In this document: piece after piece, positions 1-8,832 of the stretch
Position numbering within the stretch: position 1 is the first letter of the stretch
Layout of the letters: the number at the start of each line of letters is the position of its first letter
Origin: Ascidiimonas aurantiaca
GTDB lineage: Bacteria; Bacteroidota; Bacteroidia; Flavobacteriales; Flavobacteriaceae
Direction: 5' to 3'
Assembly: GCF_037646345.1 (NCBI RefSeq)
Contig: NZ_JBBEWR010000002.1
Location: 248,001 to 312,000, forward strand
Length of the DNA stretch: 64,000 bases
The notes under the pieces: generated by a model
What the model was told of the DNA's origin: nothing
The model's input: only the letters and a program-made list of their open reading frames with translations
Databases searched by the model: none
Translations under genes and position numbers: made by a program

Positions 1-1
1 C

Positions 2-703
2 ATGGAGATCATTGTAGAAGAAGGAGTGGAAATCGTTTTTACTTCTGCCGGCAATCCTAAAACCTGGACTGGGTATCTCAAAGAAAACGGGATCAAAGTG
101 GTGCATGTGGTGAGTAGCGTAAAATTTGCATTAAAGGCCCAGGAAGCAGGCGTAGATGCCGTTGTTGCCGAAGGTTTTGAAGCCGGAGGGCATAATGGAA
201 GGGAAGAGACCACTACTTTTACTCTTATTCCTATGGTTCGCGAAAAAATACATATACCTCTTATTGCTGCGGGAGGTATTGCCACAGGTGCAGGAATGCT
301 GGCTGCTATGGTACTGGGAGCTGATGGGGTGCAGGTAGGCAGCCGTTTCGTAGCCAGTGAAGAGGCATCTTCTCATCCGCTTTTTAAACAAAAAGTGATA
401 GAGGCAAAAGAAGGCGATACCGCACTTACGCTTAAAGAGCTCGCACCCGTACGCCTTATAAGGAATAAATTTTATAATGATATACAGGAACTCTACAAAA
501 CAGCCCCTTCTGCCGAAGAGTTAAAAGCTTTGTTAGGGAGAGCACGTGCCAAAAAAGGAATGTTTGAAGGAGATATGGAAGAAGGCGAACTGGAAATAGG
601 GCAGATAGCTGGATTAATACACACTATTAAACCGACTGCACAAATTGTAAATGATATGATGAAAGAATTTGAAGAGGCCCGTTTACGTGTAAGTACCTTG
701 TGA
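2..703 (+). CDS. Nitronate monooxygenase (2-nitropropane dioxygenase family), 5'-truncated by window edge
   Basis: C-terminal 233 residues of an FMN-dependent TIM-barrel enzyme that oxidises alkyl nitronates. The family is usually about 315 residues, so roughly 80 N-terminal residues lie outside the window and the ATG at position 2 is probably an internal Met. Visible motifs are the EAGGHNG segment, whose His is the usual catalytic base, and the FMN-phosphate-binding stretches AAGGIATG and GVQVGSRF. The tail (about residues 150-233) is helical, as in family members. It is followed 20 bp later by a strong terminator. Some members of this fold act on enoyl-type substrates, so the substrate is not certain. 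Confidence 0.88.
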   Translation: MEIIVEEGVEIVFTSAGNPKTWTGYLKENGIKVVHVVSSVKFALKAQEAGVDAVVAEGFEAGGHNGREETTTFTLIPMVREKIHIPLIAAGGIATGAGMLAAMVLGADGVQVGSRFVASEEASSHPLFKQKVIEAKEGDTALTLKELAPVRLIRNKFYNDIQELYKTAPSAEELKALLGRARAKKGMFEGDMEEGELEIGQIAGLIHTIKPTAQIVNDMMKEFEEARLRVSTL

Positions 704-723
704 AGGTATCATGACTTTTAATA

Positions 724-752
724 AAAAAAGGCTGTAGTTTACAGCCTTTTTT
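724..752. terminator. Bidirectional intrinsic terminator
   Basis: Inverted repeat AAAAAAGGCTGTA / TACAGCCTTTTTT with a 3-nt loop. It has a T-run on either strand, so it can end both the nitronate monooxygenase transcript (+) and the M14 peptidase transcript (-), whose coding ends converge here. Confidence 0.85.
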
Positions 753-770
753 ATGATAATATGTTAATAA

Positions 771-3302
771 TTACATCATTTCTGAAAAGAAAATAGCATT
801 CATTAAAAGTTTATTGGTACCGTACCAAAAAGCCCTGAAGTTGGTATTATCAGTAAATACGGTAACTCTTCCTTTTCCTGTAGAATGGGTCTGAAAGGGT
901 ACGGAATTTTTAATAAGCTCGAGGTTTTCTTCAGATATATAACCGCTTAACAAAGGCTCATTGGTGTATTGAATAGGGTTGTCGTAGCTTTGTTTACCGG
1001 GCTCCAGATATAAATTGGTATTTCTAAACATTGCGATTCGGTCATTTTTATAACCAAAACATATAGGGTGTGACCTGTCAATACGAGCCTCAAAAATAGT
1101 TCCTCCCGTTACCTGAGCTCCTCTGAAATCTCTTCTTTGCTCAAAGGTTATACCTTTAGCCAGCAATTCATTCTTTTTGAATGTTAACGGAATAAAGTCA
1201 TCGCTCTTTAACCAGTTTAAAGAATTACGGAAACCAATAAGCGTGCCTCCTTTTTTTACCCAGTCTTTGAGTTTGTTTTTTCCATTTTGCGAAAGTGTGG
1301 ATGAAGCGGCATCAGGAACAATAAAGGTAGTGTAACGGTCCAGATCTACCCGGTCAAAATATTCGGCATCAATTTTTGTGAGTTCTATATTATAACGCTG
1401 GTCAAAGAGGTGCCATATCTCTCCGGCATCGTATGATGATACTCCTCTGCCTGCCAAAATAGCAATTTTTGGTTTTTTAACCGTATCAAAGTCATTACTG
1501 CCCAGATCAATGCCTTCGGGAGTATAGCCTGTATTCACGGCATGAATGGTAAGATGACTTTCTTGAGCAACTTTTTTGAGAAAGGTGTGTAATTCATCTG
1601 CGTTCATTTTTTGGTTTTGAACAGGGATCATGATAGTGCCATAATCATACTTTTTACCCTCCAGGGTAAACTGAGTGGGTCCCATTTTTGCGCGAACTCC
1701 TTTTTTAAGAATTTGATACAGTGCTTTTGGAGTGTAATATTCATGCCATTCAAAAAGATAGGCATATTCACTTTTTCCGGTAACATTCCCTGGTCTCAAT
1801 GCAGGTTCTGAAGGTACAGATTGGGCATCAGACAAGGTATTTACGGTGGTATAATCTAAATTAAATGCCAAAGGAAATGTCCACCCTGAAATATCATAGA
1901 ACAGGCTGTCTTTAAACTGTGTTCTCTTTTCAAACATAGCATTGATAATGGTACTGTTTTTTTGGTCAAGCGGTACCATATAACTGTAGCCTTTTTTATA
2001 ATTTTTTCCTTTTAAAGAAATGTCATTCTTTAGTTCATGAACTTTAATCTGGTGTCTCTGTAGGATTTCGGCAAGATGGTACGCCCTGGCGGCATCTTTT
2101 TCATCTCCAAATACAAAAGCCTTATTTTTAGATTTACTTTCACCGATGTTATTCCGGGCGTTCGTAAAAAAATCACGTTGGTAATCAAGTAGTTTGGTTC
2201 GCATACTTTTTGCAGCAGCTAGGGTGCTTAATGCTGCCGTTAACTGGTTACGAATGGTAAAGGGAAACGTAAGAATACCATTCTCGCTTTCCTGAATATG
2301 GCCACGTGAACTTCCCTGCTCAAACAGTATCCCTACGCTCCCGTTTATATCGGGAAACGTAGAACCTTTACCAAAATAATAATCATCAAAATTCTCTCCG
2401 GAATAATAAAGAGAGCCTATTTTGTCTAATGCTTTTACGTGGTATGTTGCAATTTCTGCGGTTAACTCCTGATTCTTAACGGGTGTTAAAGGATGTACTC
2501 GGGAGGGTTCTCCCGGCTGAAAGAAAAAGGTAGAGTTCGTTCCCATTTCATGATGATCGGTAAGGATATTGGGTAACCATTCGTGAAAAGTGCGTATGCG
2601 GGCCCTGCTTTCGGGTAGTTGTACGGGCAGCCAGTCACGGTTCATATCAAACCAGTAGTGGTTGGTCCTTCCTCCGGGCCATACCTCACGATATTCCCGA
2701 TCATTAGGGTCAGGATTAAGGATGTGGCTCTTATTGGTGTTGGCCCAGTAAGCAAATCGTTGTAAACCATCGGGATTAAATGAAGGATCAAAAAGAATAA
2801 TGGTTTTGTCCAGAAGTTCATCAATTTCTTTTCCTTGTGCAGCAGCAAGATGATAAGCGGCTAATATACTGGCATTTGCCCCGCTGGGTTCATTACCGTG
2901 TATGGAAAAACCCTGATATACTATTACAGGCATATCCTGGGTATTCAAAGAAGTTCCGTTTTGTTCGGTTAGTTGTATGTGCTGTTGCCTTAGCGTTTCC
3001 AGCTTTTGATGATTAGCAGGAGAGGTAATAACAAGTAGCAGGAGCTGGCGCCCTTCAAAAGTAGTTCCGCGTTCCTGCAGAGTTATCCTGTTTGAAGAAT
3101 TTGCCAGGGTACGCATATACATTTCAAGTTTGTCATGAGTTACGTGCCATTCGCCAACTTCATGTCCGATAACCGATTTTGGCGTGGGAATAGAAGTGTT
3201 ATAAGAGGCGCTTTCCGGTAAATAATAAGATAGAGAGATTTTTTCCTGTGCCTGAATGTAAAAACAGCATAAAATACATACCAGGAGTATTCTTTTTTTC
3301 AT
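771..3302 (-). CDS. Secreted M14-family zinc carboxypeptidase, large Bacteroidota type
   Basis: 843-residue exported metallopeptidase. The ATG at 3302 is preferred over one eight codons upstream because it opens directly into a signal peptide (MKKRILLVCILCCF, ending near AQA). The N-terminal half holds the M14 zinc motif HGNEPSG (His about 135, Glu about 138), a TDHHEMG segment that probably supplies the third zinc ligand, and a FEQGSSRG motif carrying the catalytic Glu. The C-terminal half (about 600-843) looks like a class I glutamine-amidotransferase-type or ThuA-like fold without obvious catalytic residues. Probably periplasmic or outer-membrane protein degradation. A paralogue of the same architecture lies at 36108-38783. 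Confidence 0.85.
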   Translation of the reverse strand: MKKRILLVCILCCFYIQAQEKISLSYYLPESASYNTSIPTPKSVIGHEVGEWHVTHDKLEMYMRTLANSSNRITLQERGTTFEGRQLLLLVITSPANHQKLETLRQQHIQLTEQNGTSLNTQDMPVIVYQGFSIHGNEPSGANASILAAYHLAAAQGKEIDELLDKTIILFDPSFNPDGLQRFAYWANTNKSHILNPDPNDREYREVWPGGRTNHYWFDMNRDWLPVQLPESRARIRTFHEWLPNILTDHHEMGTNSTFFFQPGEPSRVHPLTPVKNQELTAEIATYHVKALDKIGSLYYSGENFDDYYFGKGSTFPDINGSVGILFEQGSSRGHIQESENGILTFPFTIRNQLTAALSTLAAAKSMRTKLLDYQRDFFTNARNNIGESKSKNKAFVFGDEKDAARAYHLAEILQRHQIKVHELKNDISLKGKNYKKGYSYMVPLDQKNSTIINAMFEKRTQFKDSLFYDISGWTFPLAFNLDYTTVNTLSDAQSVPSEPALRPGNVTGKSEYAYLFEWHEYYTPKALYQILKKGVRAKMGPTQFTLEGKKYDYGTIMIPVQNQKMNADELHTFLKKVAQESHLTIHAVNTGYTPEGIDLGSNDFDTVKKPKIAILAGRGVSSYDAGEIWHLFDQRYNIELTKIDAEYFDRVDLDRYTTFIVPDAASSTLSQNGKNKLKDWVKKGGTLIGFRNSLNWLKSDDFIPLTFKKNELLAKGITFEQRRDFRGAQVTGGTIFEARIDRSHPICFGYKNDRIAMFRNTNLYLEPGKQSYDNPIQYTNEPLLSGYISEENLELIKNSVPFQTHSTGKGRVTVFTDNTNFRAFWYGTNKLLMNAIFFSEMM

Positions 3303-3337
3303 GTAGTGTGTTTTTGAATTAATCAAGATGCGTAAAG

Positions 3338-3370
3338 ATAAAAAAAACCGCTTCGTTTGGGAAGCGGTTT
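3338..3370 (-). terminator. Intrinsic terminator of the PUR/DUF3276 gene
   Basis: Stem AAACCGCTTC / GAAGCGGTTT with a 6-nt loop, followed on the minus strand by a run of eight T. It lies just after the stop codon of the DUF3276 gene and before the M14 peptidase gene. Confidence 0.85.
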
Positions 3371-3392
3371 AGAAATCCTTAAGATTTTAAGC

Positions 3393-3773
3393 TTAAATAT
3401 CGTCAAAATCAATATCAGTAAAGTTTCCGGAATGGTTTTGTTCTGACCCCGGTGCTGATATGTCATGACTATCTTTTTTATAATCTTTTTGATGGCGCTC
3501 TGAGATGACTTCTTCTCCTTTATTACTTATAACATAGTCTGTCATTTCCGCAAGAATACTTTTAAAGGACTCAAAATCTTCTTTGTATAAATAAATTTTA
3601 TGCTTTTTGTAATGAAAAGAACCATCTTCATGGGTGAATTTCTTACTTTCGGTAATGGTGAGGTAGTAATCTCCTGCTTTTGTGGCTCTTACATCAAAAA
3701 AATAGGTTCTTCTGCCCGCTCTAAGTACCTTGGAAAAGATTTCATCCTTTTCCAACAATTCTTTATCACTCAT
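3393..3773 (-). CDS. PUR-family DNA/RNA-binding protein (DUF3276)
   Basis: 126-residue protein with the PUR-alpha-like fold found throughout Bacteroidota (pattern: KVLRAGRRTYFFDVRATKAGDYYLTITESKK, shown here as segments KVLRAGRRTYFFDVR and DYYLTITESKK). The core is residues 10-85; the tail is acidic and low-complexity, ending DIDFDDI. PUR proteins bind purine-rich single-stranded nucleic acid; the role in bacteria is not well defined. The start is fixed by an unusually complete Shine-Dalgarno AAGGAGG three bases before the ATG. The gene has its own terminator, so it is monocistronic or last in a transcript. Confidence 0.85.
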   Translation of the reverse strand: MSDKELLEKDEIFSKVLRAGRRTYFFDVRATKAGDYYLTITESKKFTHEDGSFHYKKHKIYLYKEDFESFKSILAEMTDYVISNKGEEVISERHQKDYKKDSHDISAPGSEQNHSGNFTDIDFDDI

Positions 3774-3776
3774 AAT

Positions 3777-3783
3777 CCTCCTT
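3777..3783 (-). promoter_or_regulatory. Strong Shine-Dalgarno of the PUR gene
   Basis: AAGGAGG on the minus strand, 3 nt before the ATG at 3773. Full-length SD sequences are exceptional in Flavobacteriia, and I saw no equally good one before the other genes checked here. Confidence 0.6.
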
Positions 3784-3851
3784 AAAAATTAATTTGAAAT
3801 GTTATTCTCCACTCAAAAATGTGAAAAAAAACTTAAGGAAACAAAAAAATT

Positions 3852-5609
3852 CTATAAATCTTTTTCCGAAAGCTGACTTAAATAGAGCTCTTTGTAGTAT
3901 CCTTCGGTATTTAGTAATTGATTATGAGTGCCTTGTTGTACTATCTTCCCGTCTTCAAGTACAATAATCTTATCTGCATTTTTTGCCGATGAAATTCGAT
4001 GACTCACAATAATAGTAGTTTTCTTTTGTACCGAGTTATGCAGATTGGCCAGAATTTCTTCTTCTGTTTCAGTATCAACGGCCGATAAACAATCGTCAAA
4101 AAGAAATATTTTGGGATCTTTAATCAAGGCCCTTGCTATAGAAATACGTTGTTTTTGTCCGCCGCTAAGCGTAATACCTCGTTCTCCGAGTACGGTATCA
4201 TATTTTTTTGTAAAGCCTTCAATGTTTTTATGAACCGCTGCTTTGCGTGCAACTTCTACAATTTCTTCATGAGTAGCATTTTCTTTCCCGAATTTTATAT
4301 TGTTTTTAATGGTGTCTGAGAAAAGAAAGGCATCTTGCGGTACGGCCCCTATGGCATTCCTAAGATCGTAGAGGTTAAGCTTTTTTACAGGAGTATCGTC
4401 TATATGTATCTCACCTTTGGTAGCATCATAGAGTCTGCCAATAAGGTCAAGCACTGTAGATTTTCCGGAACCCGTTCTGCCTATAATTGCAACCGTTTCT
4501 CCTTTTTCGGCTACAAACGATACATTTTTAAGAGCAGTGATATTTGTATCTTCATAAGTAAAAGACACATTTTTAAACTCTATTTTACCTTCTACAGGTG
4601 TTTGTTGGGTAACCGCATTTTGAATATCAGGTACCTGTTTTAAGAACTCATTGATCCGTGCCTGGGATGCTTCTGCTCTTTGTACTATAGAAGTAACCCA
4701 GCCAACGGTAGCTACCGGCCAGGTAAGGTAATTAACGTAAATAATGAATTCGGCAATTACTCCAATAGAGTCTATTTCACCCTTAATATACTGGCGGCCG
4801 CCTATGAATATAACAAAAATGGTACTTATACCTATTAAAAGGGCCATTAAAGGCATAAACCAGGCATTTACCCGAACCAGATCCATGCTTTTGTCTTTCC
4901 CTTCGTTAGAAAGTACTTCTGCTTCCGAGTTGATTCGTGACTCTATACCATAGGCTTTTATCACAGATACTCCCGAAAACGACTCTTGTGAAAATGTGGA
5001 AAGCTTAGAAAGAAACTCCTGTACAACCGTACTTCTTTTGTGAATAATTCTACTTATTTTATAAATTAATACAGAAAGTATGGGTAGGGGAATAAGAGTG
5101 TATATGGCCATAGTAGGAGATGAGTAAAACATCATGGGTATGACACAAACAAAAAGAGTGATGGTTTGAATGCTGTACATAATGGCAGGGCCCGAATACA
5201 TGCGTACCTGACTCACATCTTCACTAATACGGTTCATAAGGTCACCGGTACGGTTCTTTTTATAAAAACTTAATGAAAGCCGCTGGTACTGCTGAAATAT
5301 TTCATTCTTAAGATCAAATTCAATATATCTGGAAACATTAATAATGGTTTGGCGCATTAAAAAAGTGAAAAAAGCAGATAAAATAGCGGCTACAACAATA
5401 ATGAGTATATAAGTTACAAGTTTTCCTTTAATGATTTCCGGGTCCTGATCGGGATCGAGGAGAAAGGCTTCTACGGCAGCCAGTGAATTTTTTATGTAAG
5501 GAGGGACCACCAATGAAAAAATGCGGGCAATGATAGTAATTACGATACCTATAAGTAACTTGTACTTATATTTGGAAAAAAATTTGTTGATATATTTTAA
5601 TTCTTTCAT
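3852..5609 (-). CDS. ABC exporter half-transporter (fused membrane and ATPase domains)
   Basis: 585 residues. The N-terminal half (about 1-320) has six membrane helices of the type-IV ABC exporter fold; the C-terminal half is the nucleotide-binding domain with Walker A GRTGSGKS (about 377-386), signature LSGGQKQR (about 482-489) and D-loop SAVD. The Walker B reads IFLFDD, so the usual catalytic Glu is Asp. This substitution is typical of the degenerate site of heterodimeric exporters such as the BmrC/MdlA type, yet no partner half-transporter is adjacent. The substrate is unknown; lipid or drug export are the usual roles. It is transcribed divergently from leucine dehydrogenase. Confidence 0.88.
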   Translation of the reverse strand: MKELKYINKFFSKYKYKLLIGIVITIIARIFSLVVPPYIKNSLAAVEAFLLDPDQDPEIIKGKLVTYILIIVVAAILSAFFTFLMRQTIINVSRYIEFDLKNEIFQQYQRLSLSFYKKNRTGDLMNRISEDVSQVRMYSGPAIMYSIQTITLFVCVIPMMFYSSPTMAIYTLIPLPILSVLIYKISRIIHKRSTVVQEFLSKLSTFSQESFSGVSVIKAYGIESRINSEAEVLSNEGKDKSMDLVRVNAWFMPLMALLIGISTIFVIFIGGRQYIKGEIDSIGVIAEFIIYVNYLTWPVATVGWVTSIVQRAEASQARINEFLKQVPDIQNAVTQQTPVEGKIEFKNVSFTYEDTNITALKNVSFVAEKGETVAIIGRTGSGKSTVLDLIGRLYDATKGEIHIDDTPVKKLNLYDLRNAIGAVPQDAFLFSDTIKNNIKFGKENATHEEIVEVARKAAVHKNIEGFTKKYDTVLGERGITLSGGQKQRISIARALIKDPKIFLFDDCLSAVDTETEEEILANLHNSVQKKTTIIVSHRISSAKNADKIIVLEDGKIVQQGTHNQLLNTEGYYKELYLSQLSEKDL

Positions 5610-5685
5610 ATAAAGACGAGAACAATCTTGATTAACAAATTCATAATTTTTTGTTGAAAATAGTGCTTATGGTTAGGTAATTTAC

Positions 5686-5693
5686 TAATTTTG
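5686..5693 (+). promoter_or_regulatory. -7 box upstream of leucine dehydrogenase
   Basis: TAATTTTG matches the Bacteroidota TAnnTTTG element, 63 nt before the start codon. No TTG at suitable spacing was found, so support is moderate. Confidence 0.45.
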
Positions 5694-5756
5694 CATATTC
5701 TTTTTAAGAAATTCTAAAAATTTAAAGTAGTATAATTTAATAATTACTATAATTTC

Positions 5757-6854
5757 ATGACTTCAGAAGTTCTTTCTATTAACGAACTCAAAAAAGTTGC
5801 GCCTGTTTTTGGGCAACTCTCTTTTGACAATCACGAGCAAATTGTTTTTTGCAATGACAAAGATACAGGATTAAAGGCAATAATAGGTATTCACAATACC
5901 GTTTTGGGCCCTGCATTAGGAGGTACCCGTATGTGGGCTTATAATAGTGAATGGGAAGCTTTAAATGACGTGTTGAGGCTCTCCAGGGGAATGACCTACA
6001 AGTCGGCAATTACAGGCCTTCAACTGGGGGGTGGAAAAGCAGTTATTATAGGAGATGCAAAAACCCAGAAAACTCCCGAACTTATGAAAAAATTTGCCTT
6101 TTTCGTGAATTCGCTGGGAGGAAGATATATTACTGCTGAAGATGTAGGTATGGATACAGCCGATATGGACCTGGTTAGAGAAATCACACCCTACGTTACC
6201 GGAATATCAGAATCTAAAGGAGGTGCCGGAAATCCTTCGCCCGTTACGGCATATGGGGTGTTTATGGGGTTAAAAGCTGCCGTGAAGCATCACTATGGAA
6301 AAGATGACCTTACCGGTAAAAAAGTATTGGTACAGGGTATAGGTCACGTAGGAGAATCTTTGGTTTCTCATTTGGTAAAAGAAGGTGCTATGGTTGAAAT
6401 TACAGATATCAATCAGGAGCGTCTGGAAAAAGTAAGTAAAAAATATAACGTATCTATCTATGAAGGAACAGATCCTTATCTGGCAGATGTAGATATTTAT
6501 GCGCCCTGTGCGCTGGGAGCGACGGTGAATAATGATTCATTGTCAAAGCTAAAAGCCAAAATAATAGCGGGTGCTGCCAATAACCAATTAGAAGATGAGC
6601 AAAAACACGGTTTAATGCTTAAAGAAATGGGTATTACCTATGCTCCTGACTTTTTGATTAATGCAGGCGGGATAATTAATGTATTTGCTGAAATAGAAGG
6701 ATATAACAGAGAAGAAATAATGCATAAAACTGAAAATATTTATAATACCACTCTTGAAATACTTTCACATGCCGATGCTACAGGTATTACTACACATCAG
6801 GCAGCGCTGAGTATTGCCCAATCAAGAATAGATGCTGAGAAACTTAAAAAATGA
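5757..6854 (+). CDS. Leucine dehydrogenase family (Glu/Leu/Phe/Val dehydrogenase)
   Basis: 365-residue NAD-dependent amino-acid dehydrogenase that reversibly deaminates branched-chain amino acids to their 2-oxo acids. The substrate-binding and catalytic lysines sit in RGMTYKSAI and LGGGKAVI (about residues 80-96). The Rossmann motif is VLVQGIGHVGESLV (about 190-205), and a later NNQLE segment is also typical. Length matches leucine dehydrogenases. Substrate preference (Leu, Val or Phe) cannot be read with certainty. A 3' hairpin separates it from nusB. Confidence 0.88.
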   Translation: MTSEVLSINELKKVAPVFGQLSFDNHEQIVFCNDKDTGLKAIIGIHNTVLGPALGGTRMWAYNSEWEALNDVLRLSRGMTYKSAITGLQLGGGKAVIIGDAKTQKTPELMKKFAFFVNSLGGRYITAEDVGMDTADMDLVREITPYVTGISESKGGAGNPSPVTAYGVFMGLKAAVKHHYGKDDLTGKKVLVQGIGHVGESLVSHLVKEGAMVEITDINQERLEKVSKKYNVSIYEGTDPYLADVDIYAPCALGATVNNDSLSKLKAKIIAGAANNQLEDEQKHGLMLKEMGITYAPDFLINAGGIINVFAEIEGYNREEIMHKTENIYNTTLEILSHADATGITTHQAALSIAQSRIDAEKLKK

Positions 6855-6889
6855 ACAGGATTTTTATAAAATAAAGTACTATTTTCGCG

Positions 6890-6914
6890 GGCGAAAGATC
6901 ATCTTTCGCCTTTT
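6890..6914 (+). terminator. Hairpin between leucine dehydrogenase and nusB
   Basis: GGCGAAAG / CTTTCGCC with a 5-nt loop followed by TTTT. It looks like an intrinsic terminator for leucine dehydrogenase. No perfect TAnnTTTG box was seen between it and nusB 16 nt later, so partial read-through into nusB is likely. Confidence 0.65.
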
Positions 6915-6930
6915 ATTTAGTTCTTAACCT

Positions 6931-7875
6931 ATGTTAACAAGAAGGCATATAAGAGTAAAAGTAATGCAGTCTGTGTATGCTTTTAACCAATCCAGCGAGA
7001 CCAACCTTGACAAAGAAGAAAAATTTTTGTCGGTTAGTATGGAGAATATGTACAATTTATACCTTGTGCTCTTAAATCTTATGGTGTCAATTCATATCAT
7101 GGCAGAGCAACACCTTACAGTTTCCAGCAAAAAATACCTGGCTACCGAAGAAGAAAAAAATCCGAATCGAAAATTTATCGATAACCTGGTCTTGAAAAAG
7201 CTTAGAAACAACACAGCGCTTCAGGAAGAGATTAAACAACGCAAGTTGATTGACTGGGATCTGGAAAATGAATATGTAAAGATAATATACAATGCTATAA
7301 AAGACAGTGAAGTATATGCGATTTATATGAGATCGGGTAAGCAAGATTTTAAGGAGGATCGCGACTTTTTAGAGCAGGTATTCAAAGAATATATAGCTAC
7401 AAATGACAAGTTGTACGACTTTATTGAAGATAGCCGACTTACATGGATAGACGATCTTCCACTGGTAAATACACTTATCCTGAAAATTCTGAGAAAAACA
7501 AAACCTACTACCGTAGATAGTTGGTTTCTGCCTTCACTTTTTAAAGATGAAGAAGATCGTAACTTTGCAGTAAAACTGTTTCGCAAAACCATTTTGAAAA
7601 GCGAACAGTTACAGAAGGAAATAACAGGAAGGACCCCAAACTGGGATCTGGAGCGTATTACTGAAGTAGATGCTATACTGTTGAAAATGGCTATATGTGA
7701 GTTTAAAGAATTTCCGTCTATACCGATAAAAGTTACTATTAATGAGTATCTGGAAATAGCCAAAGAATACTCAACGCCTAAAAGTAGTATCTTCATTAAT
7801 GGCATTCTTGACAAATTAGTGAAAGAGTACCAGTCTGAAAATACCTTAAATAAGACAGGGCGGGGACTTATGTAA
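6931..7875 (+). CDS. nusB: Transcription antitermination factor NusB, long Bacteroidota form
   Basis: 314 residues, twice the length of E. coli NusB. The N-terminus (MLTRRHIRVKVMQSVYAF) has the start typical of NusB in this phylum. The helical NusB RNA-binding domain lies at about residues 195-300 (TEVDAILLKMAICEF, VTINEYLEIAKEYS, SSIFINGILDKLV). The middle region is a lineage-specific helical extension. It acts in the rRNA antitermination complex with NusA, NusE and NusG. It precedes the DUF1573 lipoprotein and yajC, a gene order common in Flavobacteriia. Confidence 0.92.
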   Translation: MLTRRHIRVKVMQSVYAFNQSSETNLDKEEKFLSVSMENMYNLYLVLLNLMVSIHIMAEQHLTVSSKKYLATEEEKNPNRKFIDNLVLKKLRNNTALQEEIKQRKLIDWDLENEYVKIIYNAIKDSEVYAIYMRSGKQDFKEDRDFLEQVFKEYIATNDKLYDFIEDSRLTWIDDLPLVNTLILKILRKTKPTTVDSWFLPSLFKDEEDRNFAVKLFRKTILKSEQLQKEITGRTPNWDLERITEVDAILLKMAICEFKEFPSIPIKVTINEYLEIAKEYSTPKSSIFINGILDKLVKEYQSENTLNKTGRGLM

Positions 7876-7914
7876 AAAAATTATTTAGTATTTTTATGCA
7901 TTAAAAAAATAAAG

Positions 7915-8397
7915 ATGATGAAAAGAACTTTTTTAATTTTAGGATTAGCAGTGAGTATGGTTTTTGTTTCTTGTAAAGACAATAATGCTGCAAGTAAGAT
8001 CAAGTCTGAAAATATGGAAGTAGCTGCACAACGCGATGAAGCTGCCAAAAAACTTCCGGTTATGACTTTTGATAAATCTGAACATGATTTCGGTACGATT
8101 GCGCAGGGAACAGCGGTTGAAACTAAATTTGTATTTACAAATACCGGAGACGCACCACTTATCATTACTAATGCTCAGAGTAGCTGCGGGTGTACCGTAC
8201 CAAATTATCCTAAAGATACCCCCATTGCCCCAGGTGAATCTGGAGAGCTTTTAGTAAAGTTCAATGGCTCGGGAGCTAATCAGGTCACTAAAAATGTAAC
8301 GGTTACCGCCAATACTGAAAAAGGCTCGGAAGTTTTGGTTATCAAGGCGTTTGTAACTCCTAAAACTGATAATCAAGTTCCGGTAGTAAGAAAATAA
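7915..8397 (+). CDS. DUF1573 lipoprotein
   Basis: 160 residues. A signal peptide ends in the lipobox VFVSC (Cys 20, or 19 if the second of two adjacent ATG codons is used). Residues about 50-150 form the DUF1573 immunoglobulin-like domain (FDKSEHDFGTIAQG, TNTGDAPLIITNAQSSCGCT, PGESGELLVKF). Members are abundant in Bacteroidota and presumed periplasmic; no biochemical role is established. The gene lies 40 bp after nusB and 17 bp before yajC, so the three are probably co-transcribed. Confidence 0.88.
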   Translation: MMKRTFLILGLAVSMVFVSCKDNNAASKIKSENMEVAAQRDEAAKKLPVMTFDKSEHDFGTIAQGTAVETKFVFTNTGDAPLIITNAQSSCGCTVPNYPKDTPIAPGESGELLVKFNGSGANQVTKNVTVTANTEKGSEVLVIKAFVTPKTDNQVPVVRK

Positions 8398-8414
8398 TAA
8401 CCTCATATATATTA

Positions 8415-8702
8415 ATGGAAGCACTTAACTCACTGGCACCTTTTATTTTAATGTTTGTGGTGATCTACTTTTTTATGATCAGACCACAGATGAGACGTCA
8501 GAAACAGGAAAAAAAGTTTGCAAACGAATTAAAAAAAGGTGACCGTATTGTTACTAAAAGCGGCATGCATGGCAAAATAATCGATCTGGGAAGTGATAAT
8601 ACTACCTGTGTGATTGAAACCGGAGCTGGAAAAATCAAATTTGAACGTTCCGCTATTTCCATGGAAATGTCTCAAAAATTAAATGCTCCTGAAAAAAAGT
8701 AG
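8415..8702 (+). CDS. yajC: Preprotein translocase subunit YajC
   Basis: 95 residues: one N-terminal membrane helix (LAPFILMFVVIYFFMIRP), then the basic QMRRQKQEKKF stretch and the small YajC beta-domain (GDRIVTKSGMHGKI). It associates with SecDF-YajC and SecYEG at the inner membrane. In many relatives coaE follows yajC; here a terminator follows immediately and the next gene is on the other strand. Confidence 0.92.
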   Translation: MEALNSLAPFILMFVVIYFFMIRPQMRRQKQEKKFANELKKGDRIVTKSGMHGKIIDLGSDNTTCVIETGAGKIKFERSAISMEMSQKLNAPEKK

Positions 8703-8724
8703 GGGTTTTATAAAAAAGTAAAAA

Positions 8725-8752
8725 AACACCGCTGTAAAAGCGGTGTTTTTTG
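8725..8752 (+). terminator. Intrinsic terminator of the nusB-yajC operon
   Basis: AACACCGCT / AGCGGTGTT stem, 5-nt loop, followed by a T-run, 22 nt after the yajC stop codon. Confidence 0.9.
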
Positions 8753-8832
8753 TTTTATGTGTATGTGTTAATTATATATTATATTTTCATTCAATACAAA
8801 GAAAAAAATCACTGGGTATCGATCTGTCGTTA

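Noticed and set aside
7323..7814. 163-codon minus-strand ORF inside nusB
   Set aside because: Fully antisense to a confidently identified gene, with the Ser/Ile/Phe-rich composition of a shadow frame.
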